Notes: generated from the sequence alone by a model not told the origin. A stretch of 64,000 nucleotides of DNA from Solea solea (GCF_958295425.1 NC_081144.1:3459739-3523738), one strand, 5' to 3'. Counted from the stretch's first letter, positions 29,645 to 42,190 are shown. Translations and numbers: made by a program.

Positions 29645-29719
29645 CCTCCTCCTCCTCCTCCTCCTCCTCCTCCTCCTCCTCCTCTGCTGCTCCTGCTGCT
29701 CCTGCTGCTGCTGCTGCTG
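29645..29719. repeat. (TCC)n followed by (CTG)n compound microsatellite
   Basis: About 13 TCC units grade into CTG/CTC units. Confidence 0.92.
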
Positions 29720-30544
29720 TTAACTTGTCGTACCCCCATAAGACAGCGTCAGTTCATCGAGTCTGTCCTAGGGGGAAATTCCTATCTACCACTGTCCCTC
29801 TGTGAGCAGACTGGAGTTGTCAGTGGTGGGCCATACGATGATATATTTGTGTGTTTCAATAATGGAAAAATTCCACTATTGTGAACACATGCTTGAGCAG
29901 CAAAGGCTGTAAACTGGAAAAAGAAAATGAAGACAGGATTAAGACGATTAAGTCGAAACTAGTCGGTGGATCAATACAAAAGGTGCAGAACTATAGTTTC
30001 TATAGGAGAGCAGTGACAGGAGGTGAATCATATCACACTGGTGCCGTTTCACCACTCAATTTTAATCTGGCACAGCTGTGATTCCTAAAGGAGCCGACAA
30101 AATTGGCCTAATGACTGAACGTGAAACGCATTAAAATTACCTTTTGCTTGTCGTAACAGTTTGGATGTACTGTACAAAGTGAGAAAGACTGAGGCACTGA
30201 GTCTTTCACAAGTTGCCTCAGAGCCAGTCGGGCAGGTTTTCTGTAATTACATGAAAAATGGCTTCGGTCCCTGTGGGGTTTTGGCCACATTTGAAACAGA
30301 CAAGAAGAAGTGTCTTTGCACGCTTATGCTGTACTCAGACATGGTATAAACTCTATATATACACTCTTAAACATATATACATGCAGTGTATGGACACATA
30401 CACACATGCAAATGTTCATACATGTGTAAATACCACTTAAAACACAGTACATTCAAACAGTACACACACACACACACACTCCTTTTAAAGGGCTCCACGT
30501 TGACTTCTATTCATTTCAACAGCACAAACAAAAAACTTTATCTA

Positions 30545-30680
30545 ATCTCTCAATTTAGATCTTAGCCCCATGAGGTTCTGCCTCATTAGGACCAAGTTTT
30601 GGTCTCCATGAGGACTACTGGTCCTGACAAGATCAGTGTTTATGCCAGAAAATATCCTGAAGGGGTAACAAATACAAGTA
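30545..30680 (-). repeat. Interspersed repeat fragment, copy 3 of the family at 7541
   Basis: CCATGAGGACTACTGGTCCT and CCTGACAAGATCAGTGTTTA match CCATGAGGACAACTGGTCCT and CCTGACAAGGTCAGGGTTTA at 49030-49070. Confidence 0.55.
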
Positions 30681-30961
30681 TTTATGTTCGTGTGCGTGTG
30701 TTTGTGTTCTATAAAGGTAAAAAGGTACACTGTCGTCATGTAGGTCAGCGAGGGTCAGCTCTAAGTTTGTTTTGTTAAAACTGACATTGAATTAAAGTCA
30801 ATTCTTTGATCCTAAAGTGCATAAAATAGTTGAATGAGAATCAGTCAAATCTCAATCAGCAGATCTGTCAACGTCATGGAAAAAGCCCAGCTCTCCCACT
30901 CCTTTTTCCTTGTGGTTAATCATTGTCGTCTTTCATGATTTTTCTTAAATTCTGTCTGATT

Positions 30962-31240
30962 TCAGGCCACGTGGTGACGTAGTGGCTTGGAGTGTTGCCT
31001 CACAGCTAGAAGGTCCAGGTTCGTGATCCAGTCTTTTCTGTGTGGAGCCGGTTTTTCTCAGGGTATTCCAGTTTCCTTCCACTGTCCAAAAACATGCAGA
31101 AAACTGACCACAGGTGTGAGTGTGAATGGTTGTTTATCTCTGTATCTTTGCCCTGCGGTGGACTGGTGACCTGTCCACTTTTTCCCCTATGTCACCTCCA
31201 GATGCGAACCTCATGTGAAGGATAAAGCCGTAGACAGTGA
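30962..31240 (+). mobile_element. tRNA-related retroposon, 'GTGGCGTAGTGG...GCCTCACAGC' fish family
   Basis: It reads GTGGTGACGTAGTGGCTTGG (A-box-like), CCAGGTTCGTGATCC (B-box-like, consensus GGTTCGANTCC), then TTCCACTGTCCAAAAACATG and GCGGTGGACTGGTGACCTGT. Related copies are near 34955-35370, 45835-46020 (reverse), 50835-51015 and 56235-56450. It is either a SINE or the tail of an L2-type element. Confidence 0.6.
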
Positions 31241-31388
31241 ACGCATGTGCGTGATTACCAGGGATCAATAGAAACAAGCTTATCAAGGCACATTTTGGGG
31301 CAATACCCTGCAGTTGGACTCCTACGGGGGAAGATACTGAAGATTAGCACGAGCCCTCCTTTCATGGACGTAGTCATGATTTATTTAA

Positions 31389-32008
31389 AGGCGACATAGA
31401 ATGCTTGTATCACACATATATGTTAGTTATGGAGGTCTACTTACATATATTAACTTGTTTTCATGGTTAAAAACCTAATCCCTGCAAACGAGCCGATCAA
31501 AATATCTCCTCACTGACGCTCTCGTCAGCCGCGCTGTTTCAGACCAAAACCACACCCCCAGAACGTGGACTGTGTTGTGATTGGCCAGCCAACGAGAGCT
31601 TTCCTACTGTCCTGTGATTGGCCAGGTACCTGGAAGTGACGTAATAGATAGGCCAGCTCTCAGATACACAGCTCCCCCTCTGGCACGGTGGATGCTCTGC
31701 ATCTCAGCAGCTACAACGAGAGTAGTTCTTCTTCTTCTGCGGTTGAATGTACGCAACCGGATGTGCCCGGACTAGTGCCCGCACCGGGAGGCGCTACGGT
31801 GGTGAGAGGAGTGGTGAGGATTTCTGATGACGACATCAAACTACGGAAGTGCCGATCCGCTTCGCAGAGCCCAGGAAAACAATACAACACTATTTTCTCA
31901 GCAGTGGCTGAACTGTTGTTCTGAAACTTTAGGGTTTCATAAACGAGGTAATGACGCAGATACACACACAAACGCAGCGTTAATTGGAGCTTCCGGTCTA
32001 TGTGGCCT
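31389..32008. mobile_element. MITE with TTAA target duplications (Kolobok- or piggyBac-type)
   Basis: The left end AGGCGACATAGA and the right end TCTATGTGGCCT are inverted repeats with one mismatch, flanked by TTAA at 31385-31388 and 32009-32012. The 620-base interior has GATTGGCCAG repeated near 31580 and 31616 but no coding frame of a transposase. Termini differ from the CCC...GGG element at 20537, so this is a separate family; AGG ends suggest Kolobok. Confidence 0.72.
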
Positions 32009-32585
32009 TTAAAGTTGTATCGTAAAAAAACAACTATGTTTTGCTCTGCACTAGCAACAAGCAAAGGGAAATTCATAATATTAGCTAACATGGCTGATAT
32101 GTAGCCTGTGGTTTGATGGATTTGGGTAAGCGTGTGGGTGAGAGCAGAATCTGTCTGAGGCTCAGAAGCCTGCCAGATGCTTCTGTATCAACACCTCTTT
32201 TATCACCTGAAGAGAGTCATCCTGCCAACTATGACAGTAATTCCATCTGAGAGGGCCACACTGACAGAGGTTTCATCCCATCATGGATGAGTGGGACTGA
32301 CTGAGTGCACATTTCCCTTCTTTTTCCCCCCCGACATGCTTTCTGTGAATTCTTCCCAGTTTAGCTTTTTGTGCCCGACTGTCGGACGATGTTTGGACTT
32401 CCTGAATTTATGCATTCATTAAAAAAAGAAGAGCAGCACATTCCTGCAGAGTTGTGTGCCAACCTGCATAACTGTATTTGCACACGGAAGCTTCATTTCA
32501 CGTTGGCGAAGAAGAGATAAATGGGTCGCCATGATGGAAGGTTATGCCGCCGCCGCCGTAACAAACAAGAACACAATGATTTAAA

Positions 32586-32874
32586 ACAGTGGTGTCAAAC
32601 CCGCGCCCAAGACCTTCTTTAACCCTGAGAACACTATGTTTAAAAATACTTTTATCCTTTTTTTCGGCACAACCTAGGCAACCTGATGAATTCCTTTTTT
32701 TCCATTTTCACCAACTATATAAACACACCTGAGCAAAAAGTAATCAAAATGTTTAGAATTTTCTCAGAATTCTGACTTTAATCTCAGAATTCATGCTGTT
32801 TTATTTATTTTTTACATATTAATACGCTTCCATAGTGATGCATACATCATTCCATATTTGAGTTCGACACCGCT
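32586..32874. mobile_element. Inverted-repeat element with a nested piggyBac-like MITE fragment
   Basis: AACAGTGGTGTCAAACCCGC at the left and GTTCGACACCGCTGATT at the right form an imperfect inverted repeat of a common fish hAT-like type. Inside, TTAACCCTGAGAACACTATG (from 32619) begins a copy of the 20537 element, sharing CCTTTTTTTCGGCACAACCT and GAGCAAAAAGTAATCAAAAT, and then breaks off near 32770. Confidence 0.55.
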
Positions 32875-33345
32875 GATTTTAAAATCTAAACTGCACATGT
32901 AGAATCCTGGTAAAAACACACTGCCTGATGACTTTCTGGCTAAGGTAAACACACTGCCTCATGTTGTTTTACACTTGTCAGATTACACAAACAGCCCCAA
33001 CGTGAGCCTCATGCTACAATCAGCCGATCGTGTGGCAACACTCAGAATGTATATTGTGTGGAGAATGTGTGCTTTTAATGGCCTCAGGTGTTGAGGTAAG
33101 TTGACTTATGCTGTGTTTTGTGGGAAGGATAAATGATGATTTTTTTGTTTGTTTTGGCAGCTGTTCATTACATTTACATGTGCTAAATAAAATGAAGTCA
33201 ACAAATTCTTTCATTGCATTTTTCCTTATCTGTCTCCTCACTCATGAATGCAGCGTGTGAGTGTGTTTTAGCCATGACTCTTGTCATAACACCATGAGGG
33301 GGATTCCTGTCTGTTCTTGTGTGGTGGAAAATCTTTATTTTTTAA

Positions 33346-33379
<34 letters not shown>
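33346..33379. repeat. (GAT)n microsatellite
   Basis: About eleven GAT units. Confidence 0.93.
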
Positions 33380-33591
33380 TGAAGTGAGAAATCAGTCAGT
33401 CTTGCAAACAGACAAGGGGACTTTTTTTTTCAGTGAGCATAATCTGCAGACCAAACGTAAACAAACCGAACAAAGGCATCTTTGAAGCCACATTTAGAAA
33501 ACAACGCTTTATACCATCGCAGGTTAAAATCTATCATATATCTTATGTTGATGAAATTTGAACATTTTCATCCAGATTTACTGTATACACT

Positions 33592-33857
33592 GTACATATA
33601 TATGTATATACATGTATATATATACACACACACATATATATATATACACACACATATATACATACACACATATACAGATATATACACACACACATATAAA
33701 CACACATATACAGATATACACACACACATATAAACACACATATACATATACACACACACACATATATACACACACACATATATATACACACACACATATA
33801 CATATATACACACATATACATATATACACACACATATACACATATACACATATATAT

Positions 33858-33898
<41 letters not shown>

Positions 33899-33935
33899 TA
33901 TTTATATATGTATATATTTGATATCAAATCTCCCC
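33592..33935. repeat. Long compound (CA)n/(TA)n microsatellite
   Basis: About 340 bases of alternating pyrimidine-purine, mixing ACACAC and ATATAT blocks in irregular 10-20 base phrases. It produces long Tyr/Cys/Ile/His frames in many readings, none of them genes. Confidence 0.95.
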
Positions 33936-34489
33936 GATCACATACCGTTCATATTCCATCATACTTGTGTTCTTATTTTTAAGTGTTTTGGGGAACACCA
34001 AAAACAAATCCCTTAACAGCACAACATGCCACAGCAGAGTCCACACAACACTATGACGATTGCACCACGACGAGGAAAAATGTCTTTTGAAATAACAAAC
34101 ACACTTGAAGCCTGCCTCATTACGTGTATGACACTGTGTTTTGTTTCCAAGGCAAGCCTCGACTCTTCAACGTTGCCCATCGCTCAGTCGCCGAAAATTT
34201 ATCACCCTCATTGAAATCCACTTAGAGCAGACCGTATGCATTCCATAGTTGGTCGACTGTGAGAACCAGGCAGGAATGCCTTGCGCCAGCTGAGAAGATG
34301 TCAGGTATGAAGCCACGCCTCCAGTGCTTTTGAACACAAAAAGATGATGCAGATTAATTTGTGCGGTCTTCAAAAGAGCTCCTGGGCACAGCTGTGCTTT
34401 GAGCTAATTGCCGATGTTGGCATGCTAACACAGAGACGATGACGACAACACTAACATGGTGATGTTTACCGAGTAAAAGTTCCACAGCG

Positions 34490-34745
34490 CTTTACACGCG
34501 TCTTGCTGTTGACTCAGAGTTTGCCTGTCACCCTTTCAAACGTACATTCATACAGCACCTACCTGTAGATGCAACACTTTTCCTATCACACATCTTTCTT
34601 ATCTATTCATATTCTGCCAACACAGCTGCACAGAGCAAGTTAGGTTTATGTGTCTTGCCCAGGAACACTTTAACATGAAGACAAGCAGGGATCAAACCCC
34701 CCAACCTTCAGGTTAGAAGACTACCAGCTTTACCTATTGAGCCCC
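34490..34745 (-). mobile_element. Fish retroposon, 'GTGTCTTGCCCAGGAACACT' family
   Basis: It contains GTGTCTTGCCCAGGAACACT, GGGATCAAACCCCCCAACCT and CTACCAGCTTTACCTATTGA, the signature of a widespread fish repeat. A second copy is at about 61945-62110. Orientation is by convention only. Confidence 0.5.
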
Positions 34746-34954
34746 AATTGCTTAAGTTTTGCAGGTACAATATATGGTTCCCACAGATCAGTTTCAGACC
34801 TCATAGGAAACCATCTAATAGTCTATTAGACAAACAAAAGGTAACCTTACAGTGATGATATAGAAAAGTCATTATACATTATCCTATGGGGATCATCAAT
34901 GTCTAGAGGTTTTTTTTAAAACCTGCCCAAAAAAATATGAATTCTGTTGAGGTA

Positions 34955-35370
34955 ATAAAGGATGACATGGGGTTGCATTGGTTGGCGCTGTTGCCTCACA
35001 ACATTGGAGACTTCTTTGGAGGTATGAATGTGAGATTGAATGCTTATTTCTCTCTGTATGTTAACCCTGAGGCCACATGGTTGGTGTCAGCACGCTTGCC
35101 TTTGCAGCAAGAAGACCCAGGTTCATGACCCGGTTGGAACAAGGGCCTTTCTGCATGGAGTTTGCAAGTTCACCCAGTGTGTGCGTGGGTTTCCCACAGT
35201 CCAAAATCATGCAATATGGGGATAAGGGAAATTGGACACTCTAAATTGTCCCTGTGATGGACTGGCGATCTGTCCAGGGTAAATCGTGCCTTTCGCCCGA
35301 TGTCAGCTGAGATTGGCACAGCGCTCCCCGCAAACCTTCATGTGGAGGATAAAGGATAAAGTGGCAGAAG
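34955..35370 (+). mobile_element. tRNA-related retroposon, two partial copies in tandem
   Basis: TTGGTTGGCGCTGTTGCCTC (34978) and GTTGGTGTCAGCACGCTTGC (35079) are two heads. One body follows with GCATGGAGTTTGCAAGTTCA, GTGATGGACTGGCGATCTGT and the tail GGATAAAGTGGCAGAAGATG, ending at ATGGATGGGTGGATG. Confidence 0.6.
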
Positions 35371-35848
35371 ATGGATGGGTGGATGCTGACCCTGTGATTG
35401 GCTAGTGACCTGATCAGGGTGTAACCTGCAACTCACATATTGTGAGTAAGGATTGGCTCCACCTGTAACCCTAAAGATAAGTGCTATATGGGCTCGTAAC
35501 TGTAAGGTCGCTGGTGACGGGCCAAGGGCTGGGGTCTCCCCGAACAAGGCACCCAATCACTATGGTGTTTAATAAGAATGGGTTAAACGCAGAGGTCAAA
35601 GTCACTACCACTAATTGGTCTGTGTGCAAAAAGTTTCTAATTCTATAGATAATAGATGTTGGTGGGTGAGATATTTGGACCAAAGTGGTAGACCAAGTGA
35701 CATTGTTTCCCTTAGACTCCATATTTAGCTGACATTGCCATTTCCTTAGCTACGTTTAGATGCGTATAGTTCCAATGTGATTGGAGGAAATATAACTGGG
35801 GTGTGGCCTGAGGATCACACTCACCTAAAGACCCACCGGGCTTCTAAT

Positions 35849-36063
35849 CTACACTAAGTACAGAAGAGAGAAACACACACGTTTCCCACATTTAGCCGTG
35901 TTTGAAGCTTTGATTAGAGTCTGTCGGATGAACTGCAACAAATCCAGTTGTTTCAGACCACAAAGATCTGCGTTCTCATCATACATCTTTGATATCATTT
36001 GAGTCATCATCTCCTGTGGGAACAAGTCTGAAGATAACCCATTCAGGAAGCCCATATTAGAGT
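35849..36063 (-). other. Unidentified exon-like reading frame
   Basis: On the minus strand a CTTTTACCTGCAG acceptor-like site precedes an open frame with a hydrophobic start (VFCVFVLLCLIDSN) followed by FPQEMMTQMISKMYDENADL and GLKQLDLLQFIRQTLIKASN. Composition is protein-like, unlike nearby noise, and amphipathic. I do not recognise the family and found no partner exons. It could be an exon of a small secreted or membrane protein, a processed-pseudogene fragment or chance. Confidence 0.3.
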
Positions 36064-38670
36064 CAATGAGGCAGAGGAGAACAAAAACACAGAAAACACA
36101 ACCCTGCAGGTAAAAGTAATAATGCAAAAAAAAAGAGGGAAGCTTGGGAGTTGTCAAATACGATGTCGTGCAAAAAGAGGAAAAAGGGCAGTGCTACTGG
36201 ATGTTGATGAAACAGGAAGAACATGCACATATGAATCATAATTTGATGCCGTTGCACTTTCAACAAAGGACAGATAGACATCGATACTGTATTTCTTCAT
36301 CCAGACCAAACAAAACTGTATCCTGTATCAGAGGTATAGTATCCGGCCAAGGTGTTGGGGAGGGAAGTCAAAGATCTATGGTACAACAAGTTCACTTGAT
36401 TTGAAAAGTGAAGATTAAAATATGATGATAAAGAAATGTTCCTGGTGCTGGAACTTCAAAGCTTGGTTGAGAGTGATGTACAGTAGATCGCAGTCCAGGT
36501 TTTTGACTCTCAGGAACCTTTTGGGGGCCACCCACATCTGTCTTTCACCAAACAAATGTCATCATGGTAGATAAGCACCAAGCCAAAATAAATAAGACTG
36601 CGTCACCATGTTTGTTTTCTCATTGTTTTTTTCTCTCTGCGTGTCTCTTTTTGGATGCACAGCGCTTCACTCACTCACAACCTCACAAAGACTCTTGTTG
36701 ATGTTGTTGGTTTTTATCTACGTGCATTTTCAACGCTGTGTCAGAAGCTGTGCCATCATTTTGCTGTCATGTAAAATAGCAAAAAATTCAATTCATTCAT
36801 TCATTCATTCATTCATGCAAATTAGGCGGGTTGTCAACCCTTACTGAGATGATCTTGGTTATCTTGGAGCTACTGCCAACAACAGGTAAGTTTAGCTTCG
36901 ACTCATATGATGTGTTATGCTTTGGTTCGGTACGGTTAGGTACGCATTCTATTGCGTTTCCATTAGGAACAGGACCAAAATAACAGGTCATTTCTTGGTA
37001 CCCTTCCCTTGGGGTACCAGAGTAATGGTACGATATGGGTGGAGCTAGAGCCAAGACAGTCAGTTGATTGGGCGACACAAAAGCGCCACTCCATTGCGAC
37101 CAGTGTTTCTTCAATACCTGCAATCATCTCTCATACAATGCTTGACAAAAATCCGGTATTATCAAATGGCAGTAAACACATTATTATGTCACGCACACAA
37201 ATGTGGTCCTGTCATGATCTATATTGTGAATGCGGTTGCAATAAGATCTGCTAGTCCATGTTCTTCCTCAGCTCCATCCCTGCATCCAAATGTGGTCTCT
37301 TGGCTAAACTGCAAAATGGCAGTTCACAAACCAAAGGGTGCTAGAGATGGAGGAAACTGCCACTGTATTTACAGGCACACATTTTCCCTATCAAAGGTAA
37401 ACCAGGTTTGAGTGGAACTGCTGGATGCTGTGTGACAGCGGCTTACCATGGATGTTTTTTTTTTAACTATGTCCTAATTTAAGGCTCTTCTTTGGGCCAA
37501 AACAACGGCACAAACTGACCCTGTTCACACTAGTGTGGTGAAACCACCGATAAAATGCTTACAACTCGTTATTTCAGACTGGTTGGGAAAAGAAAACAGT
37601 TCTGCCTTTTGTCAATTACAGCGTTCAGCTTCTGAATCTCTGTACAATCAGGTGTTTTCAGGGTTCTGAGCAGATCTGCATCTGCAGGCTCTGGCCACAC
37701 TGCAGGCCTTCTCTTGTGAATTGTTGGCTCAGAGCTGCCCTCTGTGTGCATATCTGTGGTTGTGCATGTGCATGTGCTTGTGTGTGTGTGTGGCTTTTGT
37801 GTGCATGTGTGTGTCCTTTGCTTGCACCTTACCTTCAACAAAACAGTAAATAAACGTAAATTGAGAGGTACACAATGCAAACAGAGCAGAGGAGAGAGGG
37901 AGAATAGACATGATTTAGTCTTCTACACATTTTCCATTAAACAACAGATACTGTATAAAGTCAGTATTCAATGTACATTTCAGAAGTGTCACGTGACTTC
38001 TACCTTTCTTTCTTTTTTACACTCAGGATCAAGGAATGTCTCCTGCTCGTCTCTGATCAGCTAAGAGTAAAAGAAAAAAGGACGAGACTTCTTTTTTAAA
38101 TCAGGCAGAAAGGAATGCACGTGTACCCTCAGCTTCGCCTGGAGGCCTGAGCTTTGCACCAAACATGTTTTTGAAAAGCAGCAAATGAGACTAATAGCAC
38201 CTACTAGGGGCTCCCACATGCACACGACTGCATCATAACCCGCTGCTGTGGCAGAACTCCAGACTTCTCTCACAGGAGTGATTTTTTAGATTTTATCCGT
38301 ATAATATACAAATGATGAACACGCGACACACAGCAGAGAAATAAAAGGGTAAACTGAGACATTTTTATCTTTATCCACTTTGCACTCGCTCTAATGTTAC
38401 TGTCATAAATTACCCCGTCATTAGTTATTCTCTATGGAGATTTGATACTAATCTCACAAAATGCGGAATCTTTTTTTCCAGGCCTGACTTTATAATCCTA
38501 TAATGATTCTGTCCTTTAATTTTAAAGTCAAAAGCAGTGTTCTCCTCTACCTGTTCCCTGTGTGTGTGAGTGTGTGTGTGAGTGTGGGAACACATGCATA
38601 CAAGTGGAGGCATGAGTGTGTGTGTCTGTGCACTTTCACTAACACTTCTAACATGTCCGCCTTGTGCTGC

Positions 38671-38706
<36 letters not shown>

Positions 38707-41700
38707 GGCGGCTCTTCGTCTATGTGCACGTGTGAAATCCTGACCCACCGCGCGGACGATGCCCACAAATTACACTTCCCGCTGCTTTTTCTGCTGAACT
38801 CAGCCCGAACCAAAACATCCAGCGCTCAATAGATCCTCCAGCAGAGTGTTGGAAGTGAGACAGAGGAGAGTTTCCCTGCCGCTGTCTCTAAACGAATGAA
38901 AAACCACCTTAATGAAACAAAGAAGTATTTCAAACTCTCATTAAAACGTTCCCAAAATGCCATCCTCCTCATCTGCCGGCTGCTAAATTGTGCCAAAACA
39001 AACACACATAGCCAATTAAAAACACACTATATTCATAGGATTAATTGGAATATTGCAAATAACAGGGATCCAACTTCATATCTCATGTTTCTTACGTGGA
39101 GTCAGATCAATAACGCCGCCTCTAAATGAGCAAAATCCTTGATGACAAAGGTTGAAAAGCCTCCCCAGCTTAGCCTTAGCCTTAGTAGTGGCACCGTGGG
39201 GACACCTAACATAGAATTAAATGCAATTATGAAAAAATGTTTCCAACCAAAGAGATGTGTGTATTCATTTCACACAGCCCCCGGGTGCTGAGAGGATATG
39301 GCAGTCCTTTTCATATTGGCAGCTGTTTGATCAGACTAACAGCGCCTCTTTAGCCATAGTGTAGCTGCAGGTCTGATCTAAATATCTCACCAGATTCAAA
39401 GGAGACGCCACGTCTCCAACGCACTCCAGGCTCTTTCCATAAACGCCGGTGAATTATTCCACTGAGCAGATTCACTCAGGACACAAAAGGTTTATGAAAC
39501 GATGTATTGCCCCCGCGGTGTTTTTCAGTGGCCTGATATCTTCAGCAGGGTGTGACATTTTGCCCGTAAGGGCGTCTGATAGCAGCTAGACTGATTGTAA
39601 ATGATAGTCCTCTCGGTGAATTTGTGTGTAATAACAGGGAAAGTATACAGAGCGGCTCAAGAGCGGGGGAGAAAGAGTTCAGCACAGACAGCGACAGTGA
39701 AAGAGGTGTTCACATATAGCTGCCACGGTTCTGTATCTTGTGTTGATCGCGTTTATCAGAGCCATAGTAGATGACTGATAACTGAGGTGTGGTGTTGTGT
39801 AAGTGTTTGTGTGTGTGTGTGTGTGTGTGTGTGCTCCTGTACGATGTGAATGACTGCACAACAAAGAGTCTGAATGGATTTAGTCAAAGCTCAAACGCTG
39901 ATGCAGCTGCATTCCGGGAGATTTATGATGTGAAACACCAAAGGAAAGGAAACAATGATCACATTCACGACATGTCATTTCTACTTTTATCTGAGGAATT
40001 TCTTTTTTCTTCTTTCTTTCTCTCTCTCTTTCTTACCATAATGTGTCTTTCTCACTAATAAGATGCAGGTTACGTCCACACATCCTTACACGTGTACTAT
40101 AATCAGTGTTGTAGTTGAGTCACTAGTGAACTTCAAGGCTGAGTCGATACGCCAATCTGTGTCGTCAACATTTTAGTGAGTTTAAAGACGTTTTACATGA
40201 AGCACAAATGACAGCTTCCTCTATTTCAAAAGGATATACATGTAATCATTTGCTCTGACTTCATGCCTTCCATTATCTATCTAACTAAATGTTTCAGTAG
40301 ATACTGCTGCATCGACACGTTGAAGGCCTTTTTTATTTCCCAAGTTTTATTTTGAAATGTTAACTGTCCACACCTGGACACCTGTTAACTCTCTCTGACT
40401 TTTCATCGCAGATGTGGGTGCGTTGTTGTTGTCCTGCTGATATTTTATAGAGCCACGGTTCTCAAACTGTGGTACGAGCTTCCTCTGCTTGTTGCTGTGA
40501 AACGTTTTGCTTCAATTAGAAGACGCACAAAACCAACAAAACATAAGAGTTGATCCTTTTCTCCACTCTGCGTCACAGAGGGGAATTGATGTGACAGAAC
40601 TCAAACCTCATTCTTTTTCATACCTTTGCAGTGACGTTGTTCCAACATGATGAGAATTTCCACTGGAGCTTTGCCTTTTCTTTTTTTCCCTCCACCAACA
40701 GCCAGGAAAGTGACTGTGTTTCAGGTGAAGCTCTTTTTTTTCCCCCACTTGTTTGTCACAAGACATTTAGGGGGAACTTTCCCACTGCAACGAGTCCATT
40801 ATGTGGGCGTGTTCCACGCAGGTCATAAGCGCGTGCATCAGTGACAAGTTAGACAATTAGACAGAAATAATAACAAATCAAGCTGTCATTAAAAACACTA
40901 TTATATGGAGCATATGCAGGTGAATGCAGTGAGTGACGTGATTTATGCTGATTGCCGCTTGTGTTTGTGAATAAGAACGTTGAGCAGCTGTCAGTCACAT
41001 AAACCCCCAGATAAACACACAGGCATCAATCTCTCTAACAACAACACTGCCAGCGCTTCAACAGCAGGAACAGTCACAGTGTCACATCTAATCACCAAAC
41101 ACGCAGGATTTGTCCTGTGATATGACTCAAAAGCCTGTGTTCTTTTTCCTTTTTTTTTTTTTTTTATAAATGAAAGACCTGTCAGAAAAAGATTTTGCTG
41201 CAGGGGTAAACACAAACAAATGTACATATCCCACAGAAGTTTTAAAGAAGGCTTTATTTTGGAGAGAGAACAGAGGGTTTTTTACCCAGGTGCCGGAGGG
41301 GGCAGAGATAAAGAGAGTAATAGTTAGACTGCGGTCACATTGGTATGCAGACAGTCATGAAAGCAGCGCAGTGCCTGTTGCATCTTGCAAAATTCATTTG
41401 CTGAATATTGTGAAATTTCACTGCTTAAATTGGGGAGGCCCTCTTTTTTTTTTTTTTTTTTTCTCTTAAATCACAAATCAAGGGATTGCTGCTAAGGTTA
41501 GATAAACACTAATGATTTGGATTAGAGATGATCTACTGGGACAGACTCGTCTGCTGGTGCACCGTCATCGCCATTATGTGTCATTATCAATCAAAGGAGC
41601 AAAATTTATGTGTAATTATAAGGTCTGAACTGTTCAAATGGCAACATTGGTGAAACGTGGTAAAAACGGTTTGCACACACTCACTGCATACTTTCCTTTT

Positions 41701-41814
41701 CTATCAATACACTTTCTTTTAGATTTTAAAATAGTGCATAAACTACTGTAAACATGCAAATATTTGATGATGGGATAAAGTAGTCTATAAACTGAGTTGT
41801 GTGTAGTAAGAATG
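36064..41814. other. Intergenic region
   Basis: No gene was recognised. About 36900-37090 matches a common fish element (GGTTCGGTACGGTTAGGTAC, GCGTTTCCATTAGGAACAGG). (ATTC)n lies near 36792-36813, a CTG repeat at 38665-38706 and (GT)n near 39807-39832. The stretch 39170-39620 is repeat-poor. Confidence 0.45.
38665..38706. repeat. CTG/CAG triplet repeat with one TTG interruption
   Basis: About fourteen triplets. The reverse strand reads poly-Gln and another frame poly-Ala, but neither frame has splice sites or a recognisable protein. Confidence 0.92.
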
Positions 41815-42190
41815 GGTAACACGTTCCAAGGAACAGGCAAGGGAGAACCCAAAAGCACTTTACTTTGTCCAACAGTCACTATCAAAACCAGGAAATCAGT
41901 CTAAAGACAGGCAAACAGGGTCAGAACAAAAGGCAAGACACAAGACAATCTGGCAGGGGTCGAACGAAAATGGACTAGTATATATACACAGAGGGACTAA
42001 TGAGCTAATGGACTGCAGGTGAGGGGCTGGGCGGGGAAAAGCAGGTGGGGGAAATGAGTTGATTGCATGGCATGGAGGAAAGGCGGGATCTGAAATGACA
42101 GGAGAATTAGTGACAAGACATGGACACAAATTAAAAAGAAAAGCGAAACTAAGAGTGTTAGTGTAACCACGTTACAATGGAATAGGTACA
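41815..42190. repeat. Interspersed element, class uncertain
   Basis: GAACAGGCAAGGGAGAACCC, GGACTAATGAGCTAATGGAC and GTGACAAGACATGGACACAA are phrases of a frequent fish repeat. Ends near GTAACACGT and TAACCACGTTAC may be inverted termini. Confidence 0.4.

Noticed and set aside
33543..34016. Several 100-150 residue Tyr/Ile/His/Cys frames on both strands
   Set aside because: They are translations of the (CA)n/(TA)n microsatellite.
38425..38832. Poly-Gln, poly-Ala or poly-Cys frames of about 90-113 residues
   Set aside because: They are readings of a CTG repeat joined to (GT)n sequence, with no splice sites or conserved segment.
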